Assembly (NCBI GenBank): GCA_947466965.1
Contig: CANIFU010000016.1
Span: 1-49,430, forward strand
Reading direction: 5' to 3'
DNA length: 49,430 nucleotides
Origin: Bacteroidota bacterium
GTDB lineage: Bacteria; Bacteroidota; Bacteroidia; 2-12-FULL-35-15
Shown one piece after another: positions 26,029 to 35,961 of this stretch; position 1 is the stretch's first letter, and the number at the start of each line of letters is the position of its first letter. The translations under genes were made by a program, and so were the position numbers. Under the pieces are notes generated by a model. That model did no database searches. It saw only the letters and a program-made list of their open reading frames with translations, and was not told where the DNA came from.

Positions 26029-27768
26029 ATGAAAAATCAATCTTTACAAACTTTAGGTTTAGCTGTTATCACAGCAGTAGCGTTGACCTCTTGTAGCGGA
26101 TTAGGTAAATTGGTTAAAAATGCCGATAAAATTACCTACAAAGTGACTCCTAACCCTATGGAAATGCATGGCGACAGTATGACAGTGACCATTACTGGTA
26201 CTTATCCAGCTAAAGTGTTCCCTAAAAAGGCTACCGTTACTACTATCCCAGTAATAAAATACAATGGTGGTGAAAAGGCGCTTAATCCGGTTGTGTTGAT
26301 TGGTGAAAGTGTTGAAGGAGCTGGAAAGAAAATAGCAAATAAAACAGGTGGAAGTTTCACATATACTTCTGATAAGATTGCTTACATGCCGGAGATGAAA
26401 GTTGCTACATTAGAGCTTAGAGCATCTGGACAAGTAAAGAAAAAAATAAAAGAACTTCCAGCAAAAAAAGTTGCTGACGGAACAGTAATCACTCCATTAT
26501 TGGTGAAAGCTGATGATAAAGCGATTGTTGGAAAAGATAATTTTCAAAAAGTAATTCCTCATTCTGAAACTACAAACATTTTCTTTGCAATGAACCAAGC
26601 TCAAGTTCGTGGATCAGAAATGACAAGTGCTGAAATGAAGGCATTCAAAGAATATGCAACAGCATCTTCTAAGAATCCGAACATTGCTTTCAAAAACATG
26701 AACGTTTCTGCTTATGCTTCTCCAGATGGTGAATTATCTCGTAACAGCGAATTAGCTGAAGACCGTGCTAAAGAAGCAACAAAGTCGATGATGAATATGT
26801 TTAAAGACAAAAAATCAAAAGTGGATACTGCTACTAAAGAAGCATTTTATACCAAAGTAACCACTGCTGAAGATTGGGATGGTTTCAAAAAAGCAATGGA
26901 AGCATCTTCTATCGCAGATAAAGAACTTATTTTACGTGTTTTAACAATGTATCCTGACTCAGATACACGTGAAAAAGAAATTAAAAATTTATCTAAAACG
27001 TATACTGAAGTTGCTGATAAAATTTTACCGAAATTACGCAGATCTGTTCTTACATTAAATGTAGATGTAAATAGCCGTACAGATGAGCAGATCTCTAAAT
27101 TAGCTGCTTCTGCTCCTGATAGTTTATCAGTAGAAGAAATTCTTTATGCTGCTACATTAACAACAGACATTAACACAAAATTAGATATTTACAAAAAAGC
27201 TGAAGCAAAATATGCATCTGATTGGAGAACATCTAATAACGTAGGCATGATCTACCTTATGCAAAACAAATTGAATGATGCAGCAGCTCAATTCAAAAAA
27301 GCAGATGGTTTATCAGCAAACAATGCAGTTGTTCAAAACAACTTAGGAATTGTTGCTCGCTGGAAAGGTGATCGTAATGCTGCAATGGAGCTATACAAAA
27401 AGGCTGGAGCTGCTGGTCCAGAAGTTGCTTATAACATGGGAATCGTTGAAATTCAAAATGGTAACTATGCATCTGCTGTTAGTAATTTTGGTTCAGAAAA
27501 TTCTTTTAACGCAGCATTAGCAAAATTATTAAATGGCAACACGGATGGAGCAATGTCAACAATTGACAATTCAAAATCAGATAAAGATGCAGCATTATCA
27601 TTTTACTTAAAAGCAATTGCTGGAGCTCGTCAAAGCAAAACTGATGTGCTAGCAAACAACTTGAAGGTAGCAATCGAAAAAGATGCTTCATTCAAGCAAA
27701 TGGCTAAGGATGATGCGGAATTTATTAAATTCCGCGACAATGCAGAATTTAAAGCGATGGTTAATTAA
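26029..27768 (+). CDS. OmpA-like/TPR lipoprotein
   Basis: A 579-residue lipoprotein: MKNQSLQTLGLAVITAVALTSC ends in a lipobox with Cys22. Next is a beta-rich N-terminal region (~25-170), then an OmpA-like segment (~180-340) with FFAMNQAQV, SAYASPDGELSRNSELAEDRAKEA and the inserted AEDWDGF...ILPKLRRS element typical of Bacteroidota OmpA-like proteins. TPR repeats follow (~365-510: NNVGMIYLMQNKLNDAAAQF, NNLGIVARWKGDRNAAMELY). It is probably outer-membrane anchored with peptidoglycan contact and a protein-binding TPR face. The ATG at 26029 is the start; an upstream in-frame start at 25960 would bury the lipoprotein signal. The codon bias (many GCT, AAA and TTA codons) and its own terminator suggest high expression. 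Confidence 0.83.
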   Translation: MKNQSLQTLGLAVITAVALTSCSGLGKLVKNADKITYKVTPNPMEMHGDSMTVTITGTYPAKVFPKKATVTTIPVIKYNGGEKALNPVVLIGESVEGAGKKIANKTGGSFTYTSDKIAYMPEMKVATLELRASGQVKKKIKELPAKKVADGTVITPLLVKADDKAIVGKDNFQKVIPHSETTNIFFAMNQAQVRGSEMTSAEMKAFKEYATASSKNPNIAFKNMNVSAYASPDGELSRNSELAEDRAKEATKSMMNMFKDKKSKVDTATKEAFYTKVTTAEDWDGFKKAMEASSIADKELILRVLTMYPDSDTREKEIKNLSKTYTEVADKILPKLRRSVLTLNVDVNSRTDEQISKLAASAPDSLSVEEILYAATLTTDINTKLDIYKKAEAKYASDWRTSNNVGMIYLMQNKLNDAAAQFKKADGLSANNAVVQNNLGIVARWKGDRNAAMELYKKAGAAGPEVAYNMGIVEIQNGNYASAVSNFGSENSFNAALAKLLNGNTDGAMSTIDNSKSDKDAALSFYLKAIAGARQSKTDVLANNLKVAIEKDASFKQMAKDDAEFIKFRDNAEFKAMVN

Positions 27769-27785
27769 TCTTTAAATTCCGATTA

Positions 27786-27820
27786 AAAAAACGCTCCACA
27801 AATTTGTGGAGCGTTTTTTG
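27786..27820 (+). terminator. Intrinsic terminator of the OmpA/TPR lipoprotein gene
   Basis: The arms 27786-27800 and 27805-27819 form a 15-bp stem (ACGCTCCACA with TGTGGAGCGT plus A/T pairs) around AATT, ending in six T. It begins 17 bp after the lipoprotein stop and separates it from the next same-strand gene. Confidence 0.92.
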
Positions 27821-27890
27821 TATAAAGATTTTTTTTAGTGAAGGAGCATTCAATAGAGCGAGCGGTTAATTTAAAGAAGGAACTTTAATA

Positions 27891-28538
27891 ATGAAAACAA
27901 AACGTTTCAAAAAATCAATTGTACAAATAACTCTTGTTGTTTTAGGATGTCTATTTTTTTTAGCATTTAAACCTGAGCATTCACACCCATTAATTAAATA
28001 TGTAGGTATGAATGATACAACGGAGAACTATTTATTATTAAAAGCACATGTCCGTAAATCACCCAAAACAACTACTCCTGACGCTAAGGAAGAAAACGTT
28101 TGGCTGGATAGCGCATTGATAACAATCTATCTCAACAAAATACGGTATTCAGAATTTTGGACCAGCAAAAAAGGAAAATCGACATTTAAATTACCACTCA
28201 ACAAAATCTACTTAATTGAAATATCAAAAAAAGGCTTTGTATCTAAATCTTTTGAAGTGAATACAAAAGTCCCATTTGGACAAAATGAGGTTTACTCTTT
28301 TGATTTCGACATTGATATTTTTGAAAAGGTAAATGGATTAGACGCTTCCGTTTTGGAAAAACCAATTGCTAAAGTAGCCTACAACATTATTGATGAACGT
28401 TTCGCTTATGATATCTCTTTTACAAATAAGATCAACTCCGAATTAAAAAAAATGTATCGTAACTATTACCTCTTACAGAAACAGGAATCCGACTCAATCG
28501 CAAAAACGAAAACGGATATAAAAGGGAAAGTGAATTAA
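27891..28538 (+). CDS. Exported protein with a carboxypeptidase-regulatory-like domain, unknown function
   Basis: A 215-residue protein. The N-terminal helix (SIVQITLVVLGCLFFLAF) after a basic stretch is a signal peptide or anchor. Residues ~50-130 alternate strands (ALITIYLNKIRYSEFWT, KSTFKLPLNKIYLIEISKKGF) in the pattern of a small prealbumin-like/carboxypeptidase regulatory domain. A conserved-looking tail follows: FDFDIDIFEKVNGLD, EKPIAKVAYN and FAYDISFTNKINSELKK. Similar proteins of unknown role are frequent in T9SS-bearing Bacteroidota (from memory). A purine-rich AAGAAGG lies 8-14 bp upstream of the ATG. It is convergent with the methyltransferase gene. Confidence 0.7.
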   Translation: MKTKRFKKSIVQITLVVLGCLFFLAFKPEHSHPLIKYVGMNDTTENYLLLKAHVRKSPKTTTPDAKEENVWLDSALITIYLNKIRYSEFWTSKKGKSTFKLPLNKIYLIEISKKGFVSKSFEVNTKVPFGQNEVYSFDFDIDIFEKVNGLDASVLEKPIAKVAYNIIDERFAYDISFTNKINSELKKMYRNYYLLQKQESDSIAKTKTDIKGKVN

Positions 28539-28540
28539 AT

Positions 28541-29077
28541 TTAGCTGCCTAACTTTAGTAAAAGATCCCACAATACAACACCTACACTCACAGAAATATT
28601 TAAGGAATGCTTTGTTCCTAGCTGAGGAATTTCAATAACATCCTTACTTGCATCAATAACTTCCTGATCAACTCCTTTTACCTCATTACCAAAGATAATT
28701 GCAATCTTCTGTATTTTATTTGGCATAAAATTATTGAGCATGATTGCTGATTCAGCTTGCTCAATAGCATAAACAGAATAGTTGTTTTCATTTAACGCTT
28801 TGATTGCATCTAACGTAGTGGTATAATATTTCCATGAAACACTTTCAGTTGCTCCTAAAGCGGTTTTTTGAATCTCTTTATTGGGAGGAGTTCCAGTAAT
28901 GCCGCATAAATAAACAGCCTCAACTAAAAAGGCATCTGCCGTTCTAAAAACAGAACCTACATTATTCAAACTACGAATATTATCGAGAACAATAATAATA
29001 GGTGTTTTGGACGATATTTTAAATTCCTCAACTGTTTTACGACCTAATTCTTCGTTCGCTAATTTTCTCATTTTCAT
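28541..29077 (-). CDS. TrmH/SpoU-family RNA 2'-O-methyltransferase
   Basis: A 178-residue SPOUT methyltransferase with all three family motifs: NNVGSVFRTADAF (motif 1, ~38-50), IIFGNEVKGV (motif 2) and IPQLGTKHSLNISVSVGVVLW (motif 3, knot and SAM binding). It methylates a ribose in tRNA or rRNA; the target cannot be decided because it lacks the extended C-terminus of TrmH proper. The ATG at 29077 follows the glycosyltransferase stop by one base, so the two genes form an operon. The start could also be Met3. Confidence 0.92.
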   Translation of the reverse strand: MKMRKLANEELGRKTVEEFKISSKTPIIIVLDNIRSLNNVGSVFRTADAFLVEAVYLCGITGTPPNKEIQKTALGATESVSWKYYTTTLDAIKALNENNYSVYAIEQAESAIMLNNFMPNKIQKIAIIFGNEVKGVDQEVIDASKDVIEIPQLGTKHSLNISVSVGVVLWDLLLKLGS

Positions 29078-29078
29078 A

Positions 29079-30515
29079 CTAATTCTTTAGTGAATATAAC
29101 ACAAAATCTTCATTTTCAAACAATGAAATCAAGTCCAGTTCTGGTTTAACAGCTGCAGAAGACAAAGCATGTTTATCCAAAATTAAATACTTACAACCGG
29201 CATCTTTAATTCCGGAAATAAAAGTGATATCCCTTAGTTGCTGCTCCGAAATATTCCATCCCTTGCGGTGAACAAAATACATAAGTTGTGGATTTTTATC
29301 TCCGTTAATGGCGATCAGATCCTCTTTTGAAATTACACGATCAGCAATACCTTCCAACGTTAATTTATATTGCTCTGAATTTTTAATTCTAAAATCGTGC
29401 TGTTGATTTAAAACGCCTTCCAAAACTATCAAACCTAATATACATATCTGCCATTTCCTGCTTTTAATTTCAACAATTGCAAAACCTGCAACAAAAGCCA
29501 TCACAGGAACATAAGGTATCACATAATAATTGTGGATAGAAAAAACGAAGCCCGTTTTTATTATAAATAAAATAAAAAAAAGAGATGAAATTATAAATAC
29601 GAAAAATGCTGAATGCTGCTTTCTTTTAATAATAAGAACTAAGCCGACAATAAAAAAAATAAATGCAGTAAAACTTTGTAATGCGCTAAAATAAAATTTC
29701 TCCAACGTGTGCGGTCCATATGCTATCAGCTCCTGGATTCCTTCCACAAATTGCCTCGGGAAATAAAGCTGAAAACCGAAGGTAGCAAGCAGGTAGGGAA
29801 CCCAATAAAAATACCAGGCATAAACTATAGAAAGAATAACCATGCCGGTCAAAACAATATTACGTTTCAAAAAAAATGCAAGCTGTTTGTCGAAAAGTGG
29901 AATAGCAAGTATGCTCAAAAGAAATAATGCTGGAATTTTACACAATACAGCCAATGTAGAAAATAAAAAGAAAGCGAAAAGATTCAACAAGCGCTTTTCA
30001 TATACATACAAAAAGCCATTAAAAACACCAATGATCATGAGTGATACGCAAAATGTGTCTGGCATAGATTTTCGAGAAAATGCAAACCAAATAGAAGACA
30101 ACAGTATCAGGGAAGAATAAAAAGCAAGTTCCTCTGAATAAAAACGTTTTAATAATTTATAAAAATAAAAAACACCAATAGATGAAACAATGAGATTAAT
30201 TAAACGACCGAACCAATGCGTATAACCAAAAAGTTCAGATAATAAATAAATGAGATAATTAAAAAAGGGAAATTCAGAAGCGATGATGCCCGTTTTGTTT
30301 CCATCCATATCAATACGCGGATACAGGATATTATTATCCACTTCCAGGAAATTTCGGGCGACCATATTTGTTAATGACTGACGCCAGCTATGGCCAATTT
30401 CCAAGGGAGCGTTTGTTATTCCATAGAGGCGCAAAATAAAAAACAACAATATCCAAAAACGAATATCGGATGCATATTTTTCTTTGAAAATAATAAGGGT
30501 ACTTTTTGCGCTCAT
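29079..30515 (-). CDS. Membrane glycosyltransferase of the GT39/ArnT-like (PMT) superfamily
   Basis: A 478-residue polytopic protein with ten or more hydrophobic segments. The first extracytoplasmic loop contains PLEIGHSWRQS, carrying the acidic residue typical of GT-C enzymes that use polyprenyl-phosphate sugars, and FPFFNYLIYLLSELFGYTHWFGRLINLI is a typical second segment. SRKSMPDTFCVSLM resembles the second loop of ArnT/PMT proteins. The acceptor (lipid A, glycan or protein) is unknown. A minus-strand TAGATTTG -7-like box lies at 30524-30531, just upstream of the ATG at 30515. It is divergent from mutS. Confidence 0.82.
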   Translation of the reverse strand: MSAKSTLIIFKEKYASDIRFWILLFFILRLYGITNAPLEIGHSWRQSLTNMVARNFLEVDNNILYPRIDMDGNKTGIIASEFPFFNYLIYLLSELFGYTHWFGRLINLIVSSIGVFYFYKLLKRFYSEELAFYSSLILLSSIWFAFSRKSMPDTFCVSLMIIGVFNGFLYVYEKRLLNLFAFFLFSTLAVLCKIPALFLLSILAIPLFDKQLAFFLKRNIVLTGMVILSIVYAWYFYWVPYLLATFGFQLYFPRQFVEGIQELIAYGPHTLEKFYFSALQSFTAFIFFIVGLVLIIKRKQHSAFFVFIISSLFFILFIIKTGFVFSIHNYYVIPYVPVMAFVAGFAIVEIKSRKWQICILGLIVLEGVLNQQHDFRIKNSEQYKLTLEGIADRVISKEDLIAINGDKNPQLMYFVHRKGWNISEQQLRDITFISGIKDAGCKYLILDKHALSSAAVKPELDLISLFENEDFVLYSLKN

Positions 30516-30601
30516 TTAGGAAGCAAATCTATAAAGAATTGCTCAAAAAGTGTTAAAAACTTTGTATTTAAGGTGTGTATAGGTTTTGTATTTTTACAAG
30601 G

Positions 30602-33307
30602 ATGGCAAAGAAAACAGCAAGCGTAAAAGATGGAAAAGCGGATTCGGAAACTCCGTTGATGAAGCAATACAATTCAATCAAGACAAAATACCCCGATGCA
30701 TTGTTGTTGTTTCGTGTAGGTGATTTTTACGAAACCTTTGGAAGTGATGCTGTAAAAGCGTCGAACATTTTAGGCATTGTACTTACGAAAAGAGCGAATG
30801 GGTATGCCTCTTTTATTGAATTGGCCGGATTTCCTCATCATTCACTCGACACATACCTGCCTAAATTAGTTCGTGCCGGACAGCGCGTTGCAATATGTGA
30901 TCAGCTCGAAGACCCAAAATTGACTAAAAATATTGTAAAAAGGGGCGTAACAGAATTGGTTACACCCGGGGTTTCATACAACGATAAAGTATTGGACCAC
31001 AAGAACAATAACTTTTTAGCCAGCGTATACCTCCACCCTACTTCTTCCCTTAAAAACAAAGAAACAGAAGCAGGTGTTGCATTTCTTGATGTATCTACCG
31101 GAGAATTTTTAGTAGCAGAAGGAACCTTAGAATACATCGATAAATTATTACAAAGTTTTAGACCAACTGAAGTTTTATTTCAAAAAAACAGTAAAAAATT
31201 ATTCATTGATACATTTGGAGATAAATTCTACAATTATGGATTAGAGGATTGGGCGTTTAGTTCGGAATTTGGAAACGAATTATTACTGAAACACTTTGGA
31301 ACAAAGTCGTTAAAAGGATTCGGAATAGAAGGCCTGCAACATGGAATTATAGCTGCAGGAGCTGCATTACATTATCTAGCAGAAACAGCGCACGACAAAG
31401 TAAAACACATCAGTACCATCTCTAGAATTGAAGAAGAAAAATACGTTTGGCTCGATCGTTTTACAATACGAAACCTGGAATTATTCGGTTCACACAACGA
31501 CAATGCAAAAACATTGATTGATGTTATTGACCAAACAATTTCACCAATGGGCTCCAGAATGCTGAAACGCTGGCTTGCTCTGCCCTTGAAGGACAAAGCA
31601 CCAATAGAAGAACGGTTAGATGTAGTAGATTATTTTTTATCCAAACACGAAGTTAGCGGCCACATTATTGAAAACATAGAATTGATTGGAGATCTGGAAC
31701 GGATTATTTCAAAGGTTGCAACGGCACGCATTTCACCAAAAGAGGTTGTTCAATTAAAACGTGCATTGAGCGCTATTGAGCCGATAAAAATTGCCTGTGA
31801 AAATTCTAAAAATAAATCTTTAGAAAAAATTGCAGAACAATTAAACCCATGCAAGCGAGTAATTGATCGTATAGAAAAAGAAATTACCGCAGATCCACCC
31901 TATTTAATTGCAAAAGGAAATGTAATTGCCGAAGGCGTAAATCCGGAATTGGACGACTTGCGAAACATCTCCTTTTCGGGGAAAGATTTTTTATTACAGA
32001 TCCAACAACGCGAAAGTGAAAACACAGGTATCACATCTTTAAAAGTAGGATTTAATAACGTTTATGGATATTACTTAGAAGTAACGAACACCCATAAAGA
32101 TAAAGTACCGGGAGATTGGATGCGGAAGCAAACACTTACAGGCGCTGAACGATATATAACACCTGAATTAAAAATATATGAGGAAAAGATATTGGGTGCT
32201 GAAGAAAAAATTCAGGAACTGGAGGTGAAATTATTTAATGAACTCGTACTTGAACTCATGGAATTTATTTCCGCGATTCAATTGAATGCATCGCTGATAG
32301 GACGCATTGATTGTCTTTTATCATTCGCAGCCATTGCACAAAAAAATAATTATGTTCGGCCTCACATTTTTGAAAATGATATAATCGATATTAAAAATGG
32401 AAGGCATCCAGTGATTGAAAAACAATTACCTGTCGGAGAAGATTACATTGCCAATGATGTTTATCTGGACAACAACACACAACAGATCATCATGATCACG
32501 GGTCCGAATATGAGTGGTAAATCAGCACTATTGAGACAAACAGCATTAATCGTTTTGTTAGCACAGATGGGGAGTTTTGTACCAGCGAAACATGCCAACT
32601 TAGGATTAGTAGATAAAATTTTCACCCGCGTAGGTGCTTCAGATAATATTTCTTCGGGTGAATCTACCTTTATGGTGGAGATGAATGAAACTGCGAGTAT
32701 TCTGAATAATCTTTCTAATAAAAGTCTGATACTGCTTGATGAAATTGGAAGGGGAACATCCACGTATGATGGCATATCCATTGCATGGGCTATTGCCGAA
32801 TACATCCATGAAAATAAGGGAGCAAAAGCAAAAACATTATTTGCAACACATTATCATGAATTAAATGAAATGACAAACACCTTACCACGAATAAAAAACT
32901 ACAATGTATCGGTAAAAGAAGTTGGAAACAAAATTCTTTTCATGCGAAAATTAGTTGCAGGAGGTAGTGCGCACAGTTTTGGAATTCAGGTAGCGAAGAT
33001 GGCAGGCATGCCCAAAAAAGTGCTCGACAGAGCGAATGAAGTATTGTTTCAATTGGAAAGCGAGAGAGATACAGGAAACGGAAAGCAAAAATCAAAAAAC
33101 AAAGATCAAGCTGCGTTTAATCCTGCAATAAATAATAAAGAAACAAACATTGAAAATGATGAAGGTATGCAATTAAGTTTCTTTCAACTGAATGACCCTG
33201 TTTTAGAAAATATAAAAGAGGAGCTTCAAAAAACAGATATTAATATATTAACTCCTGTAGAAGCATTAATGAAATTAAACGAGATCAAAAAGATGATTGG
33301 GGGATAA
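30602..33307 (+). CDS. mutS: DNA mismatch repair protein MutS
   Basis: A 901-residue MutS1. The mismatch-reading Phe-x-Glu lies in GDFYETFG (42-44), and the ATPase has [13 protein letters not shown] (Walker A, ~634), [14 protein letters not shown] (Walker B) and FATHYHEL. The C-terminal QLSFF (~857-861) matches the beta-clamp-binding motif, and dnaN is in the same window. The tail [16 protein letters not shown] is the usual tetramerisation helix. The ATG at 30602 is chosen; a GTG at 30575 adds nine unlike residues. It is a single-gene unit with an 86-bp divergent intergenic region. No obvious terminator was seen in the 65 bp to the TerB-like gene. Confidence 0.96.
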   Translation: MAKKTASVKDGKADSETPLMKQYNSIKTKYPDALLLFRVGDFYETFGSDAVKASNILGIVLTKRANGYASFIELAGFPHHSLDTYLPKLVRAGQRVAICDQLEDPKLTKNIVKRGVTELVTPGVSYNDKVLDHKNNNFLASVYLHPTSSLKNKETEAGVAFLDVSTGEFLVAEGTLEYIDKLLQSFRPTEVLFQKNSKKLFIDTFGDKFYNYGLEDWAFSSEFGNELLLKHFGTKSLKGFGIEGLQHGIIAAGAALHYLAETAHDKVKHISTISRIEEEKYVWLDRFTIRNLELFGSHNDNAKTLIDVIDQTISPMGSRMLKRWLALPLKDKAPIEERLDVVDYFLSKHEVSGHIIENIELIGDLERIISKVATARISPKEVVQLKRALSAIEPIKIACENSKNKSLEKIAEQLNPCKRVIDRIEKEITADPPYLIAKGNVIAEGVNPELDDLRNISFSGKDFLLQIQQRESENTGITSLKVGFNNVYGYYLEVTNTHKDKVPGDWMRKQTLTGAERYITPELKIYEEKILGAEEKIQELEVKLFNELVLELMEFISAIQLNASLIGRIDCLLSFAAIAQKNNYVRPHIFENDIIDIKNGRHPVIEKQLPVGEDYIANDVYLDNNTQQIIMITGPNMSGKSALLRQTALIVLLAQMGSFVPAKHANLGLVDKIFTRVGASDNISSGESTFMVEMNETASILNNLSNKSLILLDEIGRGTSTYDGISIAWAIAEYIHENKGAKAKTLFATHYHELNEMTNTLPRIKNYNVSVKEVGNKILFMRKLVAGGSAHSFGIQVAKMAGMPKKVLDRANEVLFQLESERDTGNGKQKSKNKDQAAFNPAINNKETNIENDEGMQLSFFQLNDPVLENIKEELQKTDINILTPVEALMKLNEIKKMIGG

Positions 33308-33372
33308 TTTATTAAAAGTATTTGAACTGAAGCAATAGACTCCATTTCTTTTTAAACGGATTCTAAGGTTTC

Positions 33373-33738
33373 TTATTCCCCTTCAAACTCAGATTCCCAA
33401 GCAAAAAACAATTCCTTTAGGTATTTATTTTCTTCGGAAGTAATTTTTTTATCTGCTTTCACGATTTTTGCTGCAAAATTTAAAAAAGCTGTCCGCTCCT
33501 GCGGGATCGAATCTTCATAAAAATCATTCATTGCATTATTAAAATGCATAAAGTAATCGTCTTGTGCCAAAGCACTTAAAACAGCCATTTCACTGTCTAA
33601 ATCAACACGAAAAGGGAAAGCCTCCTTTAGGTACTTGACCACCACTTTACCTTCAGCGGCATCAAATTCGCCATCCACCTGCGACAGAATCATGAGCATG
33701 TGATACCCTGCCATTACTTTATTCATTTTTGCCATCAT
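33373..33738 (-). CDS. TerB-like helical protein
   Basis: A 121-residue all-helical protein resembling the TerB/tellurite-resistance domain: a hydrophobic helix GYHMLMILSQVDGEFDAAEG, then KVVVKYLKEAF, and later LNFAAKIVKADKKITSEENKYLKELF. The two repeated D-G/D-K plus E-E segments (VDGEFDAAE and ADKKITSEE) are the acidic metal-binding turns of this fold. Function in Bacteroidota is unknown and tellurite resistance should not be assumed. It could start at Met1 or Met2. It is convergent with mutS. Confidence 0.78.
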   Translation of the reverse strand: MMAKMNKVMAGYHMLMILSQVDGEFDAAEGKVVVKYLKEAFPFRVDLDSEMAVLSALAQDDYFMHFNNAMNDFYEDSIPQERTAFLNFAAKIVKADKKITSEENKYLKELFFAWESEFEGE

Positions 33739-33828
33739 TCAAATTTTACTTCATAAATATACGTTTTATAGCAAAAAAGTCTATAAATAAATGAGAAATA
33801 AAAATAGATTGATTTTAGCTTAAAAATT

Positions 33829-33857
33829 TTGCAGAATTAAAAAAATACTTACTTTTG
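33829..33857 (+). promoter_or_regulatory. Bacteroidota-type promoter of tRNA-Gly
   Basis: TTG (33829-33831), 18 bp, then TACTTTTG (33850-33857), matching the Bacteroidota consensus TTG-N17-23-TAnnTTTG. The predicted start lies near 33861, giving a ~65-base leader before the tRNA. Confidence 0.75.
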
Positions 33858-33925
33858 CAATCCCAATAAAGAAACAGGGATTTTGCCGGCAAGTTCAATT
33901 TTCGGGAATTTAATTGACATAACAT

Positions 33926-33998
33926 GCGAAAGTAGCTCAGTTGGTAGAGCGCGACCTTGCCAAGGTCGAGGTCGCGGGTTCGAACCCCGTCTTTCGCT
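33926..33998 (+). tRNA. tRNA-Gly (anticodon GCC)
   Basis: A 73-base cloverleaf. The acceptor GCGAAAG pairs with CTTTCGC, and the discriminator base is T. The D-arm is AGCTCAGTTGGTAGAGC, the anticodon stem-loop ACCTT-GCC-AAGGT, and the T-arm GCGGGTTCGAACCCCGT. CCA is not encoded. It has its own promoter and is followed by a terminator at 34008. Confidence 0.96.
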
Positions 33999-34007
33999 CT
34001 AAAGGAA

Positions 34008-34039
34008 ACCCTCACCTTTTTCAGAGAGGGTATTTTTTT
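34008..34039 (+). terminator. Intrinsic terminator after tRNA-Gly
   Basis: ACCCTC (34008-34013) and GAGGGT (34026-34031) form a 6-bp stem, followed by A and a run of eight T. It would stop tRNA-Gly transcription before the tRNA-Leu fragment. Confidence 0.75.
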
Positions 34040-34150
34040 TGAATGCATCCGGTTCAACTACCTTGTCCGGAGAAGAAAAATCCCGAATAATATCGGGTTA
34101 ACTTAAACAGACAAATTTTGCAAAAACAAAATTTTGGTTTAAGTATGTTT

Positions 34151-34185
34151 GCCCAGGTGGTGGAATTGGTAGACACGCAGGACTT
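34151..34185 (+). pseudogene. 5' half of tRNA-Leu(UAA), truncated at the anticodon loop
   Basis: These 35 bases are identical to positions 36374-36408, the first 35 bases of the intact tRNA-Leu, from acceptor G1 through the anticodon-loop CTT. Beyond the loop the sequence (CAAAAGTTGAATGC) no longer pairs with the CAGGA stem, and no variable arm or T-arm follows, so it cannot fold as a tRNA. Flanks of the two copies differ on both sides. It marks the left boundary of the segment carrying hipBA and is best read as an attachment-site-like repeat or a disrupted second tRNA-Leu gene. Confidence 0.85.
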
Positions 34186-34324
34186 CAAAAGTTGAATGCA
34201 CAGTAACACTTCCCTATTTAAATTACATCCCACGACGATTTCCTAAAAAGTAGCGACAAATAAGGTAAGCCCTACCTCAAAAAAAACAGTACATAAGTTA
34301 GTAGAACTTAAAATGGAGAATTCT

Positions 34325-35617
34325 TTAAATGATGACCAATGTTTTTTCTATAGCTTCTTTCAATTTCCTATCAACCTTTACTTTAGTTGCATACCCTTTC
34401 CAGTTACCAACTACATCTCCAATTTGTTTAATAATACTTGGAGCTTTTTTTACATTCATTCTCTTTGCCACTTCCAGCAAATCAGTTTTCAAAATATTTT
34501 TTCTTTTGCCGTTAATACTTAAAGCATGTTGGTTTACCCATTCGCTTCCTGGCCTGTAAGCATGGCAAACATCATAAGCGGGAGATAAACTCCAATTGCC
34601 TTTCTTATCCATTATAAAAGCAAAGTTTTTGGTGTGGTCATCACAATTACGAGCCATCACATTAAACACCATTCTGCGGTAAAGCTGTTCAGCTTGCGGG
34701 TAGGGCAAACCAAGCATTCTCATGGTTTCAAAAAGTTGTTCGTAGCTGTATTGATTCACCTCATTAAAATCGTAATGCTGCATAGCGCAAAAACTTTGTA
34801 CATGCAGTTTATCTTTTCCATTTTTTCTATCAAACCTACGCGTCATAAAATGTGCTCTACCGTTTTCTTCGAATAATTTACATTCGGTCATTTGAATTCC
34901 AGCATCTTTAGCCATCAGATAGTACGCCATTTCAACACGGCCATATCCACTGGAAGAACCAAACTGCTTGTCAGTAACTCCATCAAATTTAATTAACCAA
35001 TGTGTAAATCCTTTCGGGGCATCCGCTTGTCCACTTCTTACTTCATATGTTTTAGTGTTGTACGCAATTATTGCCTTAGCTCTCGCTCCTCCTGCTGAAG
35101 AACCAATTTTTAAAATATCGAGCAAAGCTTTTTCTTCATTCGGTTTAAGTTTTGAACTAAAATCTTTTCTTCCTGAAAGTATTCCTTCTGCTATTTCAAT
35201 CAAATTACTTATTTCAATTTTGGAAGCCGTATTATTTGATTTTAGTATTGTAGGTTCAAATTCCAAAGCTCCCATACCTCTTTGACCAATAAAGCAGAGT
35301 ATTTCTACAGGATTTAAACTATCGGATGCTCTTCCTTGACGTGTAAGCCAAGTATTGATTAAAGCGTTACCATATTTGTCCGGTAATACATCCGCTAACA
35401 ATCCAGGCAAACCTTTAAATGTTTTTACATCTCTTAATTCGGAGAAAGTAAAAACTCTTCTTGCTGCACCTTCTATTGGCATTTTAATTGGCGCAAGGTT
35501 CAAGTTGTTTTTTAAAAAAGTCGCTTCATATTCAAATGAACCTAAACCCGTATCAGAGTTCCACGCAATGGCTCCTATACGTTGATGCCAAATATTTATA
35601 AAAGCTGTTGTAATCAT
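34325..35617 (-). CDS. hipA: HipA-family toxin kinase
   Basis: A 430-residue, full-length HipA (E. coli HipA is ~440). It has the N-terminal coupling subdomain (1-120: GLPGLLADVLPDKYGNALI), the P-loop-like GSSAGGARAK (172-181, holding the Ser used for autophosphorylation in the family), the catalytic loop NCDDHTKN (324-331) and the metal-binding SPAYDV (345-350). HipA kinases inactivate targets such as glutamyl-tRNA synthetase; the target here is unknown. Its start overlaps the hipB stop by one base (TAATG). All key residues are present, so the toxin is probably active. Confidence 0.93.
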   Translation of the reverse strand: MITTAFINIWHQRIGAIAWNSDTGLGSFEYEATFLKNNLNLAPIKMPIEGAARRVFTFSELRDVKTFKGLPGLLADVLPDKYGNALINTWLTRQGRASDSLNPVEILCFIGQRGMGALEFEPTILKSNNTASKIEISNLIEIAEGILSGRKDFSSKLKPNEEKALLDILKIGSSAGGARAKAIIAYNTKTYEVRSGQADAPKGFTHWLIKFDGVTDKQFGSSSGYGRVEMAYYLMAKDAGIQMTECKLFEENGRAHFMTRRFDRKNGKDKLHVQSFCAMQHYDFNEVNQYSYEQLFETMRMLGLPYPQAEQLYRRMVFNVMARNCDDHTKNFAFIMDKKGNWSLSPAYDVCHAYRPGSEWVNQHALSINGKRKNILKTDLLEVAKRMNVKKAPSIIKQIGDVVGNWKGYATKVKVDRKLKEAIEKTLVII

Positions 35618-35961
35618 TACCAGTTTGATTTAGTTTTTTTGCTTGTTTTTTTTGTTCTTGTTGCCCTCTTACGCTTTGCTTGTTCCATCTCAGCTAATTG
35701 TATAGGACTTAATTGTGGATTAATTTTAAATTGCTCCAGCATGTGCAACAAGTTTAATGCACGCAGTAACTGAATAAAAGTAATGATGCTTATACGTTTA
35801 CCTCTTTCGAACTCAATCAGCGTTAGCCTATTAATACCAGCTTGTTCGGCCACTTGGCTCTGAGTTTTATTTTGCTCTAAACGATGATGCTTAATGAATC
35901 CACCCAGATTAGCCACTATAGCATCATCACTCATTGCATTTATGTTAGTTTTTACTATCAT
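35617..35961 (-). CDS. hipB: HipB-like antitoxin, XRE-family DNA-binding protein
   Basis: A 114-residue protein with a helix-turn-helix at ~33-56 (TQSQVAEQAGINRLTLIEFERG) of the XRE/Cro type and a Lys/Arg-rich tail (KRKRATRTKKTSKKTKSNW). HipB proteins neutralise HipA and repress their own operon. Translation is coupled to hipA. The ATG at 35961 is used; Met10 (35934) is an alternative. An imperfect inverted repeat overlaps the start (35944-36000). Confidence 0.88.
   Translation of the reverse strand: MIVKTNINAMSDDAIVANLGGFIKHHRLEQNKTQSQVAEQAGINRLTLIEFERGKRISIITFIQLLRALNLLHMLEQFKINPQLSPIQLAEMEQAKRKRATRTKKTSKKTKSNW

Noticed and set aside
30575-30602. Upstream GTG start for mutS
   Set aside because: The nine extra residues (MYRFCIFTR) are not MutS-like, and the ATG at 30602 is well placed.
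34082-34097. CCCGA/TCGGG hairpin as a terminator
   Set aside because: A 5-bp stem without a T-run and with no upstream gene to terminate.
34151-34235. Functional tRNA-Leu(CAA) reading of the left copy
   Set aside because: CTTCAAAAG suggests a CAA anticodon, but the anticodon stem has only about three pairs and there is no variable arm, T-arm or acceptor 3' strand.
34151-34260. Group I intron in tRNA-Leu(UAA)
   Set aside because: The break at the anticodon loop is where cyanobacterial tRNA-Leu introns sit, but no intron core motifs follow and the 3' exon is preceded by its own complete 5' half.
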